NCBI GenBank assembly: GCA_003996215.1
Contig: QJPP01003486.1
Span: 1 to 64,000 of the forward strand
Origin: Jaltomata sinuosa
Taxonomy: Eukaryota; Streptophyta; Magnoliopsida; Solanales; Solanaceae
Direction of reading: 5' to 3'
DNA length: 64,000 nt
Shown here: piece by piece, positions 1 through 12,240 of the stretch
Position numbering within the stretch: position 1 is the stretch's first letter
Layout of the letters: each line of letters opens with the position of its first letter
The notes under the pieces: generated by a model
The model's input: the letters and a program-made list of their open reading frames with translations, nothing else
What the model was told of the DNA's origin: nothing
Database searches by the model: none
Program-made: the position numbers and the translations under genes

Positions 1-907
1 CGGCACTCAGTTCACATCTCAGTTCTAGAGGGCTATTCAGCGAGATTTGGGTACAGAGGTTCATCTTAGTACCACTTTCCACCCTCAGACAGATGGCCAG
101 TCCGAGAGGACCATTCAGATTTTGGAGGACATGCTTCGGGCCTGTGTTCTTGACTTTGGAGGTTCTTGGGATCAGTTTGTTCCCTTGGCAGAGTTTGCTT
201 ATAATAACAGCTTCCATTTGAGTATCGTCATGGCACCTTTTGAGGCTTTGTATGGCAGGCATTACAGATCACCGGTAGGTTGGTTTGATGGTTTTAGTGC
301 TGGGCCACAGAGCACAGATTTGCTTCGAGATTCTTGGACCGAGTCCGAGTGATTCAGGACAGACTTCGGGCAGCTCAGAGCAGGCAGAAGAGTTATGCTG
401 ATCGTAGGCTTCGTGCCTTGGAGTTTAGTGTCGGTGACTTGGTGTTTCTCCGTGTATCGCCCATGAAGGGCGTTATGAGATTTGGTAGGCGGGGCAAGCT
501 TAGCCCCAGGTACATTGGGCCGTTTGAGATTCTTCAGAGGGTTGGTAGCGTTGCCTATCAGCTAGCCTTGCCTCCGATGTTTTCAGCTATACATCCTGTA
601 TTCCATGTTTCGATGTTGCGTCGGTATGTCTCAGATGAGTCTCATGTGTTGCAGTGGGACTCAGTTGAGTTGGGTGAGGGTTTAGCCTTTCTTGAGGAGC
701 CGGCAGCTATTTTGGCCAGAGATGTCAGGAGATTGAGGTCTCGAGAGATCCCGGTTGTTAAGGTTCAGTGGAGGCACCGTCCAGTCGAGGAGGCTACCTG
801 GGAGATCGAGAGAGATATGCAGGCCCAGTATCCGCAGCTGTTTGAGCCTTCAGGTACCCCCTTGACCTTGACTTTCGAGGAACAAAGCCCTTTTTAGTAG
901 TGGATGA
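1..907 (+). pseudogene. Tekay/Del chromovirus integrase C-terminus with chromodomain (broken)
   Basis: End of a Ty3/gypsy pol. The first frame (from the window edge to about 352) reads the last part of the integrase core, with FHPQTDGQSER, LRACVLDFGGSWDQ and the APFEALYGR motif. The second frame (334-897) reads the integrase C-terminal region (QKSYADRR, GDLVFLRVSPMKG, LSPRYIGPFEI, HPVFHVSMLRRY) and then a chromodomain-like tail (VKVQWRHRPVEEATWEIERD). Two breaks are visible: an in-frame TAG near position 28 where the family normally has Trp, and a frameshift near 325-350 with loss of residues between GWF and DRVRVIQ. Integrase inserts the element cDNA; in this lineage the chromodomain is thought to direct insertion to heterochromatin. 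The frame ends just before the LTR. The rest of pol lies outside the window. Family assignment is firm; the protein cannot be functional as read. Confidence 0.93.
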
Positions 908-3900
908 TGTAATGACCCTTCCGGTCATTTCCACGTATAAGTTTTGAAGCCAAGCAAGTAGGCAAAAGTAATAGTAAGATCTTTAACAAATTTCCTAAAC
1001 TTTGGGTAAAATGTCTCGGAGCTTTTCTCCTAATATATAAAGAGTTAGAAGTCCCCCAAAATACCAAATCGAAGGTCTACGAGTCTAGTTTCCAACTCAC
1101 AAAACCTCACGTCCAACTGATCGCGGAGTAAAAAGTTATGATTGTTTTACCGCGGACTGTCTGGCAGAAAACGGGTTACGCAACGGGTCGCGAACCGGGT
1201 CAGGTTAAACTCGATTTAAGCCTCAACTTCACATTTTAAAATGCCATTTCAGTTCCGAAACAGTGATAAAACATAAGGGAGGATCCCGAGAAAATTCTTG
1301 AGTATCAAAATCGTGCGTTGGTGAATTACGAGCCTAGGCTTAAGAATTTTATTAGCATCGCGCGTATATTTGAAAATATTTTATTTAAAAGTTGAATTTG
1401 GTAAAAATTATATTATTATTGCCTTTTCAAATATTTTAAAGATTTATGAAAAATATTTTATTACGATATAATAGTATATGTATTTATTTTATAAAGTTTT
1501 TATACATTGTAATATTTTAACGGAGATAGTAAATTTAGTGATGTTGAAATTTATTATTATAATATAGTAGGTTTTATTCGAAATAATTTTCTAATGATTA
1601 TGGTATATTCAAAAACTATATTTATTATACCACGAATTTATGCAATACCCGAATACATTCGCAATGGAACAATTATGTTGGTATGGACACCCCCTCCACG
1701 TGGAAGTGGAGGGAGTGTACAACAAATGCCCGTGGTGTCATTAAGTTAGGTGTAGTTGGCACTTCTTTAGTGAGATATAGCCAAATTATGCTACACCCAA
1801 TTGCTGCCTACTCACTTAAGCATTGAGCAATTACTTGCTAGTTGCTGCCACTAATGTTTAGCATGCCAAACTTAAATCATTTGGAGCAAATTGCAAAGGC
1901 AATTGCTGCCAAACGAAAATAACACTTCTTTAGGAATGTAATTTTGGTGCAAATATTACCACTGTATATCATTCACTTGTCACATTAAAAGTTGATTCCA
2001 ATAGGCAAGATCTTGATAATTTATTGGATCACCGGAAAAGAAATCAATTATCTACGTCAAGTTATTCAAGCCCTTCCGATTCCGATTTAGTTTTTGATTT
2101 TCTCGGAGTGGTTCAAGCTTGGACATCGTTGTTCTAGCAACTTGTCATCGGACGACAGGTAGGTTACGGTTTATTTTCCCTAGACTCCGCATATATAGAA
2201 TAAAATTGTATTAATGGGCATCCTTGGGTTGGTTTATTAGGTTGGTACCACAGACCTCGACGGCTTTATTCATGTCAGCCTACTTTTGTTCCTCCGTTGC
2301 TTGTAGTGTTTGCCGATATATTTTATTTACCCTTGCGGTCCTGTGAGGCCTTGTTGACTCTGGAACATAGAAGGTGGGATTTTGGGAATGTCCGCGAGTC
2401 CCGGGCATAGAATTATCCTTCTAGGCTGGTTATGCTTGCTGAGTAGCTGTGGGCATGTGCAGGGTCGATAGGTTGATTGTGAGCTGCTGGGCAGCTGTTG
2501 TGTTTGATCATACCATTTTCATGCATAAAAAGAGGTTTTATACAGGTTTTGCTACGGTTTGGGCTTCGGGCCTACTGGCACCATTTTCTAAACCCTGCAT
2601 GGCCCGGGGGGCCCATTTTTTATGGAAATAATTTGAAAATGGTTTGATTTAACTTGTGTATATTCTTGGGCAAGAAAGTAAAATTATTTTTAAAATCATC
2701 AGTTTTACGATTATCGCTAGACTTGGCAGGGCCGGGGTGCTAGTTGAGTTTTCTTGTTACTTGTGAGGATTTTTAGCCTCGGTCAGACCGAGCACCTGAG
2801 ATGACTTTTTACTGTTTAGACCCGATTATGCCCGGGCACCCTTGGAGGGGTTTTGAGACATTTTCCTACTACTTTAGTCCTGGACAGGGTCTGGGCATTG
2901 CATATTCGAGACTGGGTCTCCATCCTGATACCGGACTTGCTTCCGGACGACATGTTCTGATACTGAGTTTTAGTATGGGTCTGGGACCTCCATGGACCTT
3001 GCCATCTGGGCCAGGGGCTACGGGTTGCGTGTGCCGGAGGAGGGGTATACGGTGGAGTAGAGTTATACGGGCAGTGTCCTTCAATGGAACCTACCTGCTG
3101 GGCCAGATCGGCACCGGAGGAGGTACATACAGAGATACCATTTCACTTGAGATCTTCATGCATCATATCATTAATTGTTTGAGGCTCCACCCTTGTTTGT
3201 TGTTTGTTGATTGTACGCTCCGGTATTATGGGATGCCGGAGGGTTTGTTTTCACTTGTTTGTGTTCCTCGGTTGTATGGGCGGCCGGGGGACTGTAGGTA
3301 GACTTTTGCTTTTTTACTTACAGAATTGTTCTCTATTATGGATAAGTATGAGATTGGTATGATTAGTTGAGTTTTATTCATGTCTCTGAGCATGCCTATC
3401 ATTACTCTTTCTCTCTTCTTCTTACACTTGAGGTTACCGGTATACCGTCCATTTGGTAAACTTATGTTATATACATTGTTATTGCAAGGACCCCAGGTGC
3501 GTTGTTTCTTACTTTCACTTGTGCCTATGGTGTGTATATTCTGCTTACTAGCCTCACATGTGGTTCTGTTGATTTCCCTCTGGGCTAGTTCCTGTGTACC
3601 TTTCGTTGATTTATGTGATTGCTTGCTTCTATTCTGTCTGTTACTACGCTTTTATCTTATATGTGCCCAGTCAGCCTATGATACCTACTGGGTACCTTAT
3701 GCTTCGCATTTGGTGCTCACCCCTACCCCCTGCATCTTTGGGTGCAGATCCTAGCGTGGGCCATCGTCGTTAGATCGTTGTGATTTGTGCTTGGAGATCT
3801 GCTGGGGACTACTTCAGACTGAGGGCGAGCTCTTAGAGATCGGAGCTTAGCTTTAGTTTATCTTTTGCTTCATGTACTCTATTACCATTCAGAGACATCT

Positions 3901-4145
3901 GTATATATTGTTTGGATCGTTTGCACTCCATGTATGTAGTTTTGGCTCTATACTATGATATCAGGTCTTGGGGTTTGGTTTAGTTTCCGCATATGTATGT
4001 ATTTATAGTCCTTTTATCTGTTCTCTTCATCTTGTTCTCTTATTTGTTAGATAGTAGCCCATTATTAACTGTTCTGGGCTACGGGGATTGGTTCACCTAC
4101 CAGGGGTTGTAGGTGCCATCATGACCGAGAAATTGGGTCGTGACA
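908..4145 (+). repeat. 3' LTR of plus-strand Tekay/Del chromovirus
   Basis: The LTR starts TGTAATGACCC right after the polypurine-like AGTAGTGGATGA and ends GGTCGTGACA, so it has TG...CA ends and is about 3.2 kb. The same start (TGTAATGACCC) is seen in inverse orientation at 55641. The same end occurs in inverse orientation at 30797, where it is followed by a tRNA-Met primer site. Open frames inside (2449-2631, 2801-3301, 3380-3754) have no family resemblance and are taken as chance. A hairpin CCCTCCAC/GTGGAGGG lies at 1692-1713. The matching 5' LTR is off the window. Confidence 0.85.
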
Positions 4146-5424
4146 CACCATGACGAGAACCACTATATCGACCCTGATGATGAGGCCTTTTATCTCTGGA
4201 CCCCGAATTATGACGATGCAAGTCCTCCATAGTATGGACGTAGTCTGCAATAGCCTAAAATGATCGACCACTAGCAACAAAATCTCAGCTGGTTGTCTAA
4301 GCTCTGTCCACAACCCCCAAATAAACCTTCAAATCCTGCCCTTCTCAATAGGAATGATCATAGCTCAAAATATAATAGAAACGAGTCTCATAATTAGATA
4401 TAGACATGGATCCCTGTGAAAGCCTAGTAAACTGCTCCCTGCGACACTCACAATCACTCAGAGGCAAGAACATAGCCATAAAAGCCTCATAGAACTCGTA
4501 CCAAGACAATGGAAGAGATGAAGATGGTCTGCCAGCAACCTTAGCCCTCAACCATAACTTTGATAGACCCTCTAGCTTATAATTAGTATACCTGACCCCA
4601 TGAGTCTCTAACAAACCCAAATAGCGCAACATCTCCTCACATGTAGTAATGAATTCATGTTGGTCCTGACCCGGTGCACTAGAGAATCTAGGCGGTGCCA
4701 ATCTTAGAAATCTTCCCAATGCTTTTTGCTCCATCTCTCGCATAACTTGGTGAGGAGCAAGAGGCTATGCAATAGCTGGAACTAGAATAACCTTAGCACG
4801 GGGAGCTGTAGTAGCAGGCTGTGCTCCTGAACTCTTAACACCCAGGGCTGCCTCCTGAGCAGTTGTCTTTTCTACCTCAGAAGGCTGCTCTGCAATCATA
4901 CCCAAAGGTTGTAGAAGTAAACCCCAAATATCTTAAGACTGAGCTGGGACTGACATAGAAGTTGGCACAGAAATGGGTGTTGAAGCTTGCACTGGAGCTG
5001 GTGGCACTTGTGCTATCCCTGGGTCCACATTTTGCTGCTCTGGAACAAAATCTGGCTCATAATCATGCTTGGACTCTATCTCCACTCTAGTAGCTCTAGT
5101 AGATGCCGCTGCTCGAGGATCACCTCTACCCCTACCCTTGCGACCACCCCTGGACCCTAGCTGGACTCGAAGGTGCAGGGGTCGAAGGTTTTTCTCTACC
5201 AGAAGCTGACGATCTTGTACGAACCATCTGCGGAAGAGTGAACTAGAATAAGTGATATTTCAAGAAACTTTCAAGAATACTACGCATGAGATAGACATAA
5301 TAAAGTCCATGTTTTCTAAGATATCATTGTAGCCTCTCGAAGATTGAGTATGGACATCTCTTCCCTAATCCGTAGGACTCTACTAGACATTGACTCCTGT
5401 ACTGATGACACCAGTAAACCTAGG
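4146..5424 (-). pseudogene. Tekay/Del chromovirus gag N-terminal fragment
   Basis: Gag (capsid) remnant on the minus strand. A plausible start ATG is at 5227 (MVRTRSSASGREKPSTPAP, the basic Ser/Pro-rich start common in this lineage). The best-preserved part is 4345-4743, with FLRLAPPRFSSAPGQDQHEF, the Leu/Trp-rich middle, EFYEAFMAMFLP and REQFTRLSQGSMSISNYETRF, the typical Retrotrans_gag core. Further on, towards 4146, a basic stretch (RDKRPHHQGRYSGSRHG) resembles the linker before the zinc knuckle. The fragment stops abruptly at the end of the plus-strand LTR, so the plus-strand element probably inserted inside this gag. It is split by stops between the N-terminus and the core. Confidence 0.85.
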
Positions 5425-5436
5425 GCTCTGATACCA
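5425..5436 (-). promoter_or_regulatory. Primer-binding site, tRNA-iMet type
   Basis: On the minus strand this reads TGGTATCAGAGC, complementary to the 3' end of initiator tRNA-Met. It sits three bases from an LTR end (TGATA) and about 200 bp upstream of the gag ATG at 5227, which fixes element orientation and LTR boundary. Confidence 0.9.
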
Positions 5437-5439
5437 AGC

Positions 5440-5631
5440 TATCATAACCCAATATCATTATCATAATGGCACCTACAAACACCCTAGTAGGCAAATCAGT
5501 TCATGTAGCCCGGAATAGTTAGTAATAGGCTTCTATCTAACAAGCAAGCAGAAGAACGGTATAAATAGGCGCAAGCAAGGGAAATAAGTGAAGAAAGTAG
5601 ACAATATAAATATATATAACATATATGTGGA
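5440..5631 (-). repeat. LTR fragment (3' end), Tekay/Del, minus strand
   Basis: About 190 bp matching the 3' end of the Del LTR in inverse orientation (compare 30797-30930 and, inverted, 3990-4145). It directly precedes the primer-binding site at 5425-5436 in the element's own orientation. It stops at about 5631 where LTR sequence in the opposite orientation begins. Confidence 0.75.
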
Positions 5632-7084
5632 AGCTAACTCAGAGCATGGAGTTTAGTCTAGTTGGACCTTTAGTCGAAGCCTGGGAACTTCCAGTGTGGG
5701 TTTTGTCTTGGTTTTTGTGTTTTCAGGCCATTTGAAGTTGGAAGTGTGACTTGGGTCAGCTTTCGATGATCGAAGCGTCAGATTTGAAATCTGATGATTT
5801 CATCAGCTCCAGAATATCGAGTTTGAGTTAGGTAGGTTGTTAGTTTGGGTCCCGGGTGAGCCGGGCTCATTTTGGGTGTTCGGTTCATTTAAGGTAATGT
5901 TGACTTTGGTCAACATTTCTCTGAAATGACCTCGTATGGAAGTTCTTGAGACTTATTTCACCTATTTAGACCCGGATAGGTTCTAGGCATGCATTTTCAA
6001 GATTTGGGTTACTACTTTGGATCTGAATCCACTCTTAATGATGATATTAAGATTTAGATTTAGTATGTGGTCGAGGACCTCCATGGACCTTCCCGATCTG
6101 GACTAGGATGTTCTGAGTTTGCCGGAGGTGGGGTATACGATTAAGTTGAGGTATACGGTCCATTTCCTTCCACGCGACCTACGTACTAGGCTCTTAGGCA
6201 CCGGAGAAGGTACATACAGGGTTACTATTTCACATGGTTTTCATCATGCATCATACCATTCATTTGTGTGAGGTTCCACCCTTGTTTGCTATTTGTTGAG
6301 TGTACGCTCTAGTACTATGGGATGCCAGAGGGTTTATCTTCACTTATTTATGTTCCTTGGGTGTATGGGCACCCGTTGGAATTGTAGGTAGACTTATTAC
6401 TGCTTTATCGAGTTTTATGATTCCTTGTGCTAATTTCTTATTGTAACTTGATATTGAGACTAGTATTATGTAGCTGGGCCTAATTTTTATTCTTGTGTTC
6501 TAGCATGCTATTGTTATTTTGTTTCCCTCCTTCTCTTTTTAATTAAGGTTACCGATATACTGCCCATTTTCTAAAAACTTCTATATATATATATTGTTAT
6601 TGCGAGGTCCCAGGTGCATTACTTCTTCCTTTCACCTGTGCCTGTGATATATATTCTAGTAGCTAGCCATGTATGTTGTTTTCTGCTTGTATTCCTTCCG
6701 TGCTAGCTTCCATGTACTTATTCGTTGTTTTCTGTGACTATTCGCTTCTACTATGCTTATTACTGCTCTTTTATCTTATATATGCTCAGTCTGCCTATGA
6801 TACCTACTGGGTATATGTTGCTTAGCAATTGGTTCTCATACTACACTTTTGCATCTTCTGGTGTAGGTCCTAGTATGTGCCATCGCCATTAGCTTATGGA
6901 GACTCGTGCAAGGAGATTTTGGACCATTCCAGACTGAGGGTGAGCTCTTGGCGATCGAATCTTAGCTTTTCGTTTATATTTTGTATCATGTACTTTATTA
7001 CTATTCAGAGACATCTGTATATATTGTTTTGGATCCTTTTGTACTCCTTATAGGTAGTTTCGGCTCTTATACTAAGATACTAGG
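5632..7084 (+). repeat. LTR fragment, Tekay/Del, plus orientation
   Basis: Plus-oriented Del LTR sequence, homologous to about 2800-3975 of the first LTR (blocks such as GACCTCCATGGACCTTCC, CATCATGCATCAT, GATACCTACTGGGTA). Its upstream part matches the inverse of about 55280-55420. It lacks both LTR ends and is bordered on each side by minus-oriented LTR sequence, forming an inverted repeat with the following block. Confidence 0.75.
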
Positions 7085-8151
7085 ATATAAGATAAAGACA
7101 ATGCAGAAGCAATAACCTGAACATATTTATACAAAAGGAAATAACACCAACCCCAAAACTTGGTATCGCTAGTACATAAGCTTCTAATAGAATACAAGTG
7201 CTAGAAGTAACAAAATAAGATATACAATTGTCTCCGAAAGTACAAAGAGTAACATTGCCAAAATATGAGATGTGGTCAAGCCCTGGTCAGTAGGCGCTCA
7301 CTCTAGTCTCGAATATCAAACAGATGCACGAGTCTCCACGGGATTAACGGCAGAAGCTCACACTAATATCCGCACCAAAAAGATGCAAAAGTGTAGTATG
7401 AGCACCAATTGCTAAGCAACGGGTACCGAGTAGGCATCATTGGTCGATTGAGAGCATGTAAGATATAAAAATAGTAATATAGCAGATAGAAAAGAAACAG
7501 TCCCTAAAGCAATGGAGAAAGCAAAACAACAATATAGCAGATATCAAAGAAATAGTCACTGAAGCAATGGAGAAAGCACAAGGAAACTAGCACGGATAGT
7601 AGTCAACAAAGAATTTCAAGCATACAATGCTAGCACAGAAGATATACATAACACAGAAACCAGGTTAAAGAAAGAAGAACGCGCCTGGAATCTTTGCAAC
7701 AACAATATATATAAAGAGAGAGTGTAGAAACATGGCAGTATACCGGTAACCTTAAGTAAAAAGGGAAAGAAGGAAAGTAAGCTAACATATTTAATCGAGA
7801 AGCAATACACGGAGAGAATCATGCTTAAAGCACCAATCAAGATAAAAGAAACAGATGACCACCTCCTAATTTCAAAGCTAGGATGAAATAAACTACGCCA
7901 CAAAGCACCAAAAGCCACTACTCAGAACCATAATAAAGGATAGAACTCCCTAGCTCACAACTACCTAAAAGTCCACATAAACAGTGCCTCAAATCACAAA
8001 GATATCCACTAATCCATCAAGAATCAAAATATCCAACAATCGGACCCTCAACAGGCTAGAACCCACGAAATCACCAAGTATCGAAGCCCAATAAGTTCTA
8101 TGACATGAGATAAGCAATAATATCTACCTACAGTCCCAACGGTCGCCCATA
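7085..8151 (-). repeat. 3' LTR of the Del-minus element, left part
   Basis: Inverse-orientation Del LTR, closely matching 30935-31535 and then 52635-53040 (for example AGATAAAGACAATGC, GAGCACCAATTGCTAAGCAA, CTACCTACAGTCCCAA). The terminal 135 bp or so seen at 30797-30932 are missing at 7085. It breaks off at 8151 where an Athila-type LTR begins, and LTR sequence resumes at 24536. Confidence 0.8.
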
Positions 8152-9578
8152 TGATAACTCTCAGTTGTACTTTCCTAGATGGAGGTATTGGCAATCGTTA
8201 GAGAAAAACACATTTATATATTCTCGATGGGAGTCAGGGTCGATCCCATAGAGAATTGGTGACTCTAGCTAAGTTGATTGTAAAGAAAAGACTTTACAAC
8301 GAGAATAATTTGTTTAAAAATAATAAAAGAAAAGAAAGGAGGAGAATTGGGAAATCTGTCATAATTCACAATTCAAAGCAAGACAATAAAATAAAAGTGG
8401 GTGTAAACAAGGAGAGAGGACGACTAGGGATGTGTGTTAAATGGGACTCAAATACGGGTTAGGGTGCTTGATCATTCATATAAATTCTCTCTAAACGACA
8501 TGGATAGCAATGGTTTTAGGCATTCTTGTTAATCTCTCGATCAAACAATTATATATCCAATGGTTTTTATTCAAACACCATTGTGTAGGCAATAACCAAC
8601 CAACATATGCTTTGGTAGATCACACTATTTCTAGCTTAGACCCTTAAATGGGTATTTCTAGCGAATTGAGCTATTTCTAGTCTCAATATAAGTGGAATCT
8701 GAAGTACCCATTATCAATTTTACATTCGAAATTCTAAACACCTTTTGCAAGAAAGAACACAATCAAGTGAGGTAAATCAATGTTTGCAACCATCAACTTT
8801 AGAGTTAAAATATGGTGAAATCACTAGACCCGTGTCATATTAGCAATTATAAACACAAATTAGCAACACCCATACTCATTTATCAAGCACCCACTATCAA
8901 CACATCCCTAGACAAGAGATTTAACTACTCTTACTAAAGGAATAAAAAGTAATACCAAATGGGTAAGTCAAATTCCCTTTCATTAAAGCTAAATATTCAA
9001 TATCCAAGCTCAGTTTATACAAGAATGGTGATTCCAAGAGTTAGGAAGAAGGAATTGGAGTGAAACCCTCTTCTTCTTTCTTGGAGAGAAAACTTGCTTA
9101 CTACTCAAAGCTATTCAATTCTCTTTCCAAAAACTATCAAAATAACTGTCTAAAAATATGCTTGAAATGGGTTTTAGAATTTTCCTAAAACATCACACCA
9201 AATTAGACAAAAATGCCCTTCAAGAGCTGTGCAGCGCTATGTGCGGTTTGCACGTCTTGAAGTGCACATCGCACAGCTCAGTTCAGTGGACCAGTGACTC
9301 AGCTAGACTTTGGAGCTCTATGCAAAGTGGGATACGGTTCGCACCAGTCAATGTGCGCATCGCACAATTACTGCACCCCTTAGCAAATCCTTCAGCTAAC
9401 TCTGAGCTTCATGTGGTGGGAGGTGCGGACCGCACCAATGATTGTGCATATAGCACAAGGTCTGTACCCTTCGGCAAAATCTTCGTCTTCTTTTATCACT
9501 TCACACTTCAACTCCTTTTTGGCTCTTTTTGGGTCCATTTCCTTATTTTCTATCTTTGATCACAAGTAACTGCATATA
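8152..9578 (-). repeat. Athila-type LTR, inverse orientation, start truncated
   Basis: Minus-oriented LTR ending TTATCA (TGATAAC at 8152 on the plus strand). It shares with the other Athila-type LTRs here the block AACACATTTATA...GGGAGTCAGGGTCGATCCC, the intermediate blocks on Tyr/Leu-poor AT-rich sequence, and the block read inversely as AAATGGACCCAAAAAGAG. The first 100 bp or so of the LTR (the TGATAAGTCGG end) are absent at 9578, where a plus-oriented LTR of the same group begins. Palindromic GTGCG...CGCAC motifs lie at 9241-9253, 9262-9274, 9353-9365 and 9423-9435. Confidence 0.75.
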
Positions 9579-11165
9579 TGATAAGTCGGTAATCTACCAA
9601 CTTATTGAGCCTTTATCCATGAATTATTGCTATGTTTTGATTATATTTAGAGGTTCTTATGGCCTTTATTGATGTCTATTGATTATTTAATAATCTACCA
9701 ACTTATTGAGCCTAAATCCATGAATTATTGCTATGTTTGAATAGATTTAGAGGTTTTTTTGGCCTTTATTTTTTGGCCTTTATTTAGTGATGAAAAACAA
9801 GGAAATAGACCCAAAAAGAGCTCAGAAGGAGTGAAGTGTAGAAGGATCAAAAAAGATGGAGATTCTGGCCTGAAAAGCGGTGCCCGTGCGACACTAATAA
9901 GCCTTGGTGTGGAACGCACCCTACCATATGCATATGCAAATGTAACTGAAGAATCTACTAAGGGGTGCGGTCATTGTGCGACGTGCACAACCCAAAGTGT
10001 GAACCATACCTCCTTCGCATGAAGCCTCCAAAATGAGTTGAAGGCACTAGTCCAACTGAAGATAGTGGTGATGCACACATCATGATGTGTGAACCGCACA
10101 TCACGTCACATGCCACCCGAAGGGCAATTTTGTTCTATATTTTAGTGATATTTTGGGAAAGTATAAAAGGCCAATTTAGGCACAATTGTAAATAACATTC
10201 TTCAGTCCAAAATATTCTGAAGAGCTTTTTACCTTTGAGAACAAGTTTTCCTCTCCAAAGAGAAGAGGGTTTGAATCCATTCTCTTGGTTAACCATTTGT
10301 GTACTCAAATTTAGCTTAGAACTTGATATATAGCTTGAATGAAGAGTATTTTAACTTACCCATTTGGTATATCTCTCTCTTTTGCTATGACCGGTTGATT
10401 TCATTTGTCTAGGGATGTGTTGATAATGGGTGCTTGACAAATGGGTGTGTGTGTTGTTTATTCTTTCTTATAATTATTTATTTGACATGGGTCTAGTAGT
10501 TTCACCAAGTCTTAATCTAAAAATTAGTAGTTGCAAACATTAATTTCCATTGCTTGACTATGTTGTTGCTTGAAAGAGAATTTCATGATTTTGGATGTGA
10601 GATTACTAGTGGGAACTTGGGACTCCATACAGATTTGAGGCTAGAAATAGCTCATATCGATGGAATCACCCACTTAAGGGTCTAAGCTAGAGATAGTGTG
10701 ACCTTTCCAAGCTAGATATTGGTTGCTTGTTGACTTAACTGATGATGCTCTAACTGGGAATATCGGATATATGGTTGTTGGTCGAGAGATAAACAACCAT
10801 ACCCATGACCAATGTTATTTATGTCAATAAGCGAGAATAAGTTTGAATTGATAAAAACCCTATCCCACATTAAAGCCCCATTGGATACACATCCTTAGTC
10901 GCTTACTCAATTTGATACACCTGTTTTACTTATTTGCTTTAAATTCAAATTATGATTGTAGTGATAGAATCCCAGTTCCCACAACCTTTTACTTTAGTGT
11001 TTTGAACATTTACTCTCCTTGTGAACTCATTTCAATAAAATCTTTATATAGCTAGCATCAAGTCTATATGGGTATGACCCCAACACCTGGTGGGTACTTA
11101 TAAATGTGTTTTGCTTGACGATCGCATGCCTCCATATTTGGGGAGTACAATTTAAGCGTTTATCA
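9579..11165 (+). repeat. 5' LTR of plus-strand Athila element
   Basis: Starts TGATAAGTCGGTAATCTACC and ends GCGTTTATCA, about 1.59 kb, immediately upstream of the primer-binding site. The same start recurs at 18071 after a polypurine tract. Relative to the 3' copy it carries an extra tandem duplication of 101 bp near its start (copies begin at 9591 and 9692). The homologous block TATAAAAGGCCAATTTAG near 10160 could be the promoter TATA box. Confidence 0.9.
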
Positions 11166-11169
11166 AAAA

Positions 11170-11187
11170 TGACGCCGTTGTCGGGGA
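11170..11187 (+). promoter_or_regulatory. Primer-binding site, tRNA-Asp type
   Basis: TGACGCCGTTGTCGGGGA begins four bases after the LTR end ...TTTATCA. It is two substitutions from TGGCGCCGTTGCCGGGGA, the tRNA-Asp-complementary primer site characteristic of Athila elements. Confidence 0.85.
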
Positions 11188-11239
11188 CTTGAATTGATAG
11201 CTATTTTTTGTTATTGATTTGAAGTCACTTTGAGAGTGT

Positions 11240-12240
11240 TTGTTTCTTTTACTTTTGTTGTTGTTTGTGGTGGATTTCAGGCACAAGCCACACAAGCATC
11301 AATGCCAGTACTTCTTACTTAGCCTTTTTGCACTTGATTTTGATACCTTGCTAGAGTTTAAGTTGGATTTTTTGGGGGCCGAGGGAGCAATGGGTGTAAC
11401 CTCCGCTAAAGAGATTGAGGATTGGTTTAAGAATGATGTACAAATAAATAGAGAGCAATCAATCACTTCCACACTCTTTGAATTTATGGTAAGGAGTATC
11501 TCAAATGAGCGAGTTGAAACTATTAACACCATTGGTGTTGTTGGGGGTGTGAGGCTGGTAGAAAATGGTGAAAGCTCGAATGACGGTAGTGATGAGGTGT
11601 ATACAACTGGGCACAAGGTGGGTTCCCATGACAGCCCTCATAGTTTTGGCAAATGTGATCATTGGAATCAAGATCAGAATGAACAATATGATGACTTTAT
11701 AATGGAAAGTATGCTTGTGCAGGTGTTAGAGAAAATAGGGGCAACCTACGGAGTCATTGAGGAGTTGATTCATAACCTTGGAAGTCTTGCCCAAACCGTG
11801 CAATCGCACTCTATAGCCATTGAACATCTTTAAGATAAAATGCTTTGTCTTAGTTCGCAATTCAAAGTTAGGAAAGCCAAGAGTGAAGAAACGGGTAGTA
11901 GTGTTGAGAGCTCTCTCAACCATGTTGATGTTTCAATGCCAATGATAAGCAAGCCTCGAAACAAGAAAACTTGGGGAAATGGTTTGACCAAAGTTGTTTA
12001 ACATGAGAACGAGGAGTCTAAGGTTCTCAAACCTTTCCCTACATGTCCTTCTCCATTCCCTCAATGATTTTTGCAAGAATGAATGGATGAGAATCTGAAT
12101 GACTTTGAGTCTATGTTGAAGAGAATCACCATCAAAAAGCATGTGAGTCCTATTTTTAACAAAATGCCCGAGTACGCCAAGTCGGTGAAGGAATTATACA
12201 CGACTTGCAACTTAGAGGATGTTGGGGTAGTTCATCTATT
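11240..12240 (+). pseudogene. Athila gag remnant
   Basis: Open to 11833 in one frame, then read through scattered stops to about 12240. The acidic, Ser/Asn-rich N-terminal part (from MGVTSAKEIEDWFKNDVQ) is not clearly alignable. The segment MDENLNDFESMLKRI...FNKMPEYAKSVKEL (12083-12200) corresponds to the region of Athila Gag-Pol just before protease, where the family has an LxQMPxYAKFxKxL pattern. Compared with the usual Athila Gag of 600 or more residues it is far too short, so much of gag is deleted. The hydrophobic start at 11240 is probably leader sequence rather than a signal peptide. Confidence 0.6.

Noticed and set aside
2801..3301. 166-codon plus frame and overlapping minus frame
   Set aside because: Lies wholly inside the chromovirus LTR, is not kept open in the other LTR copies, and shows no domain.
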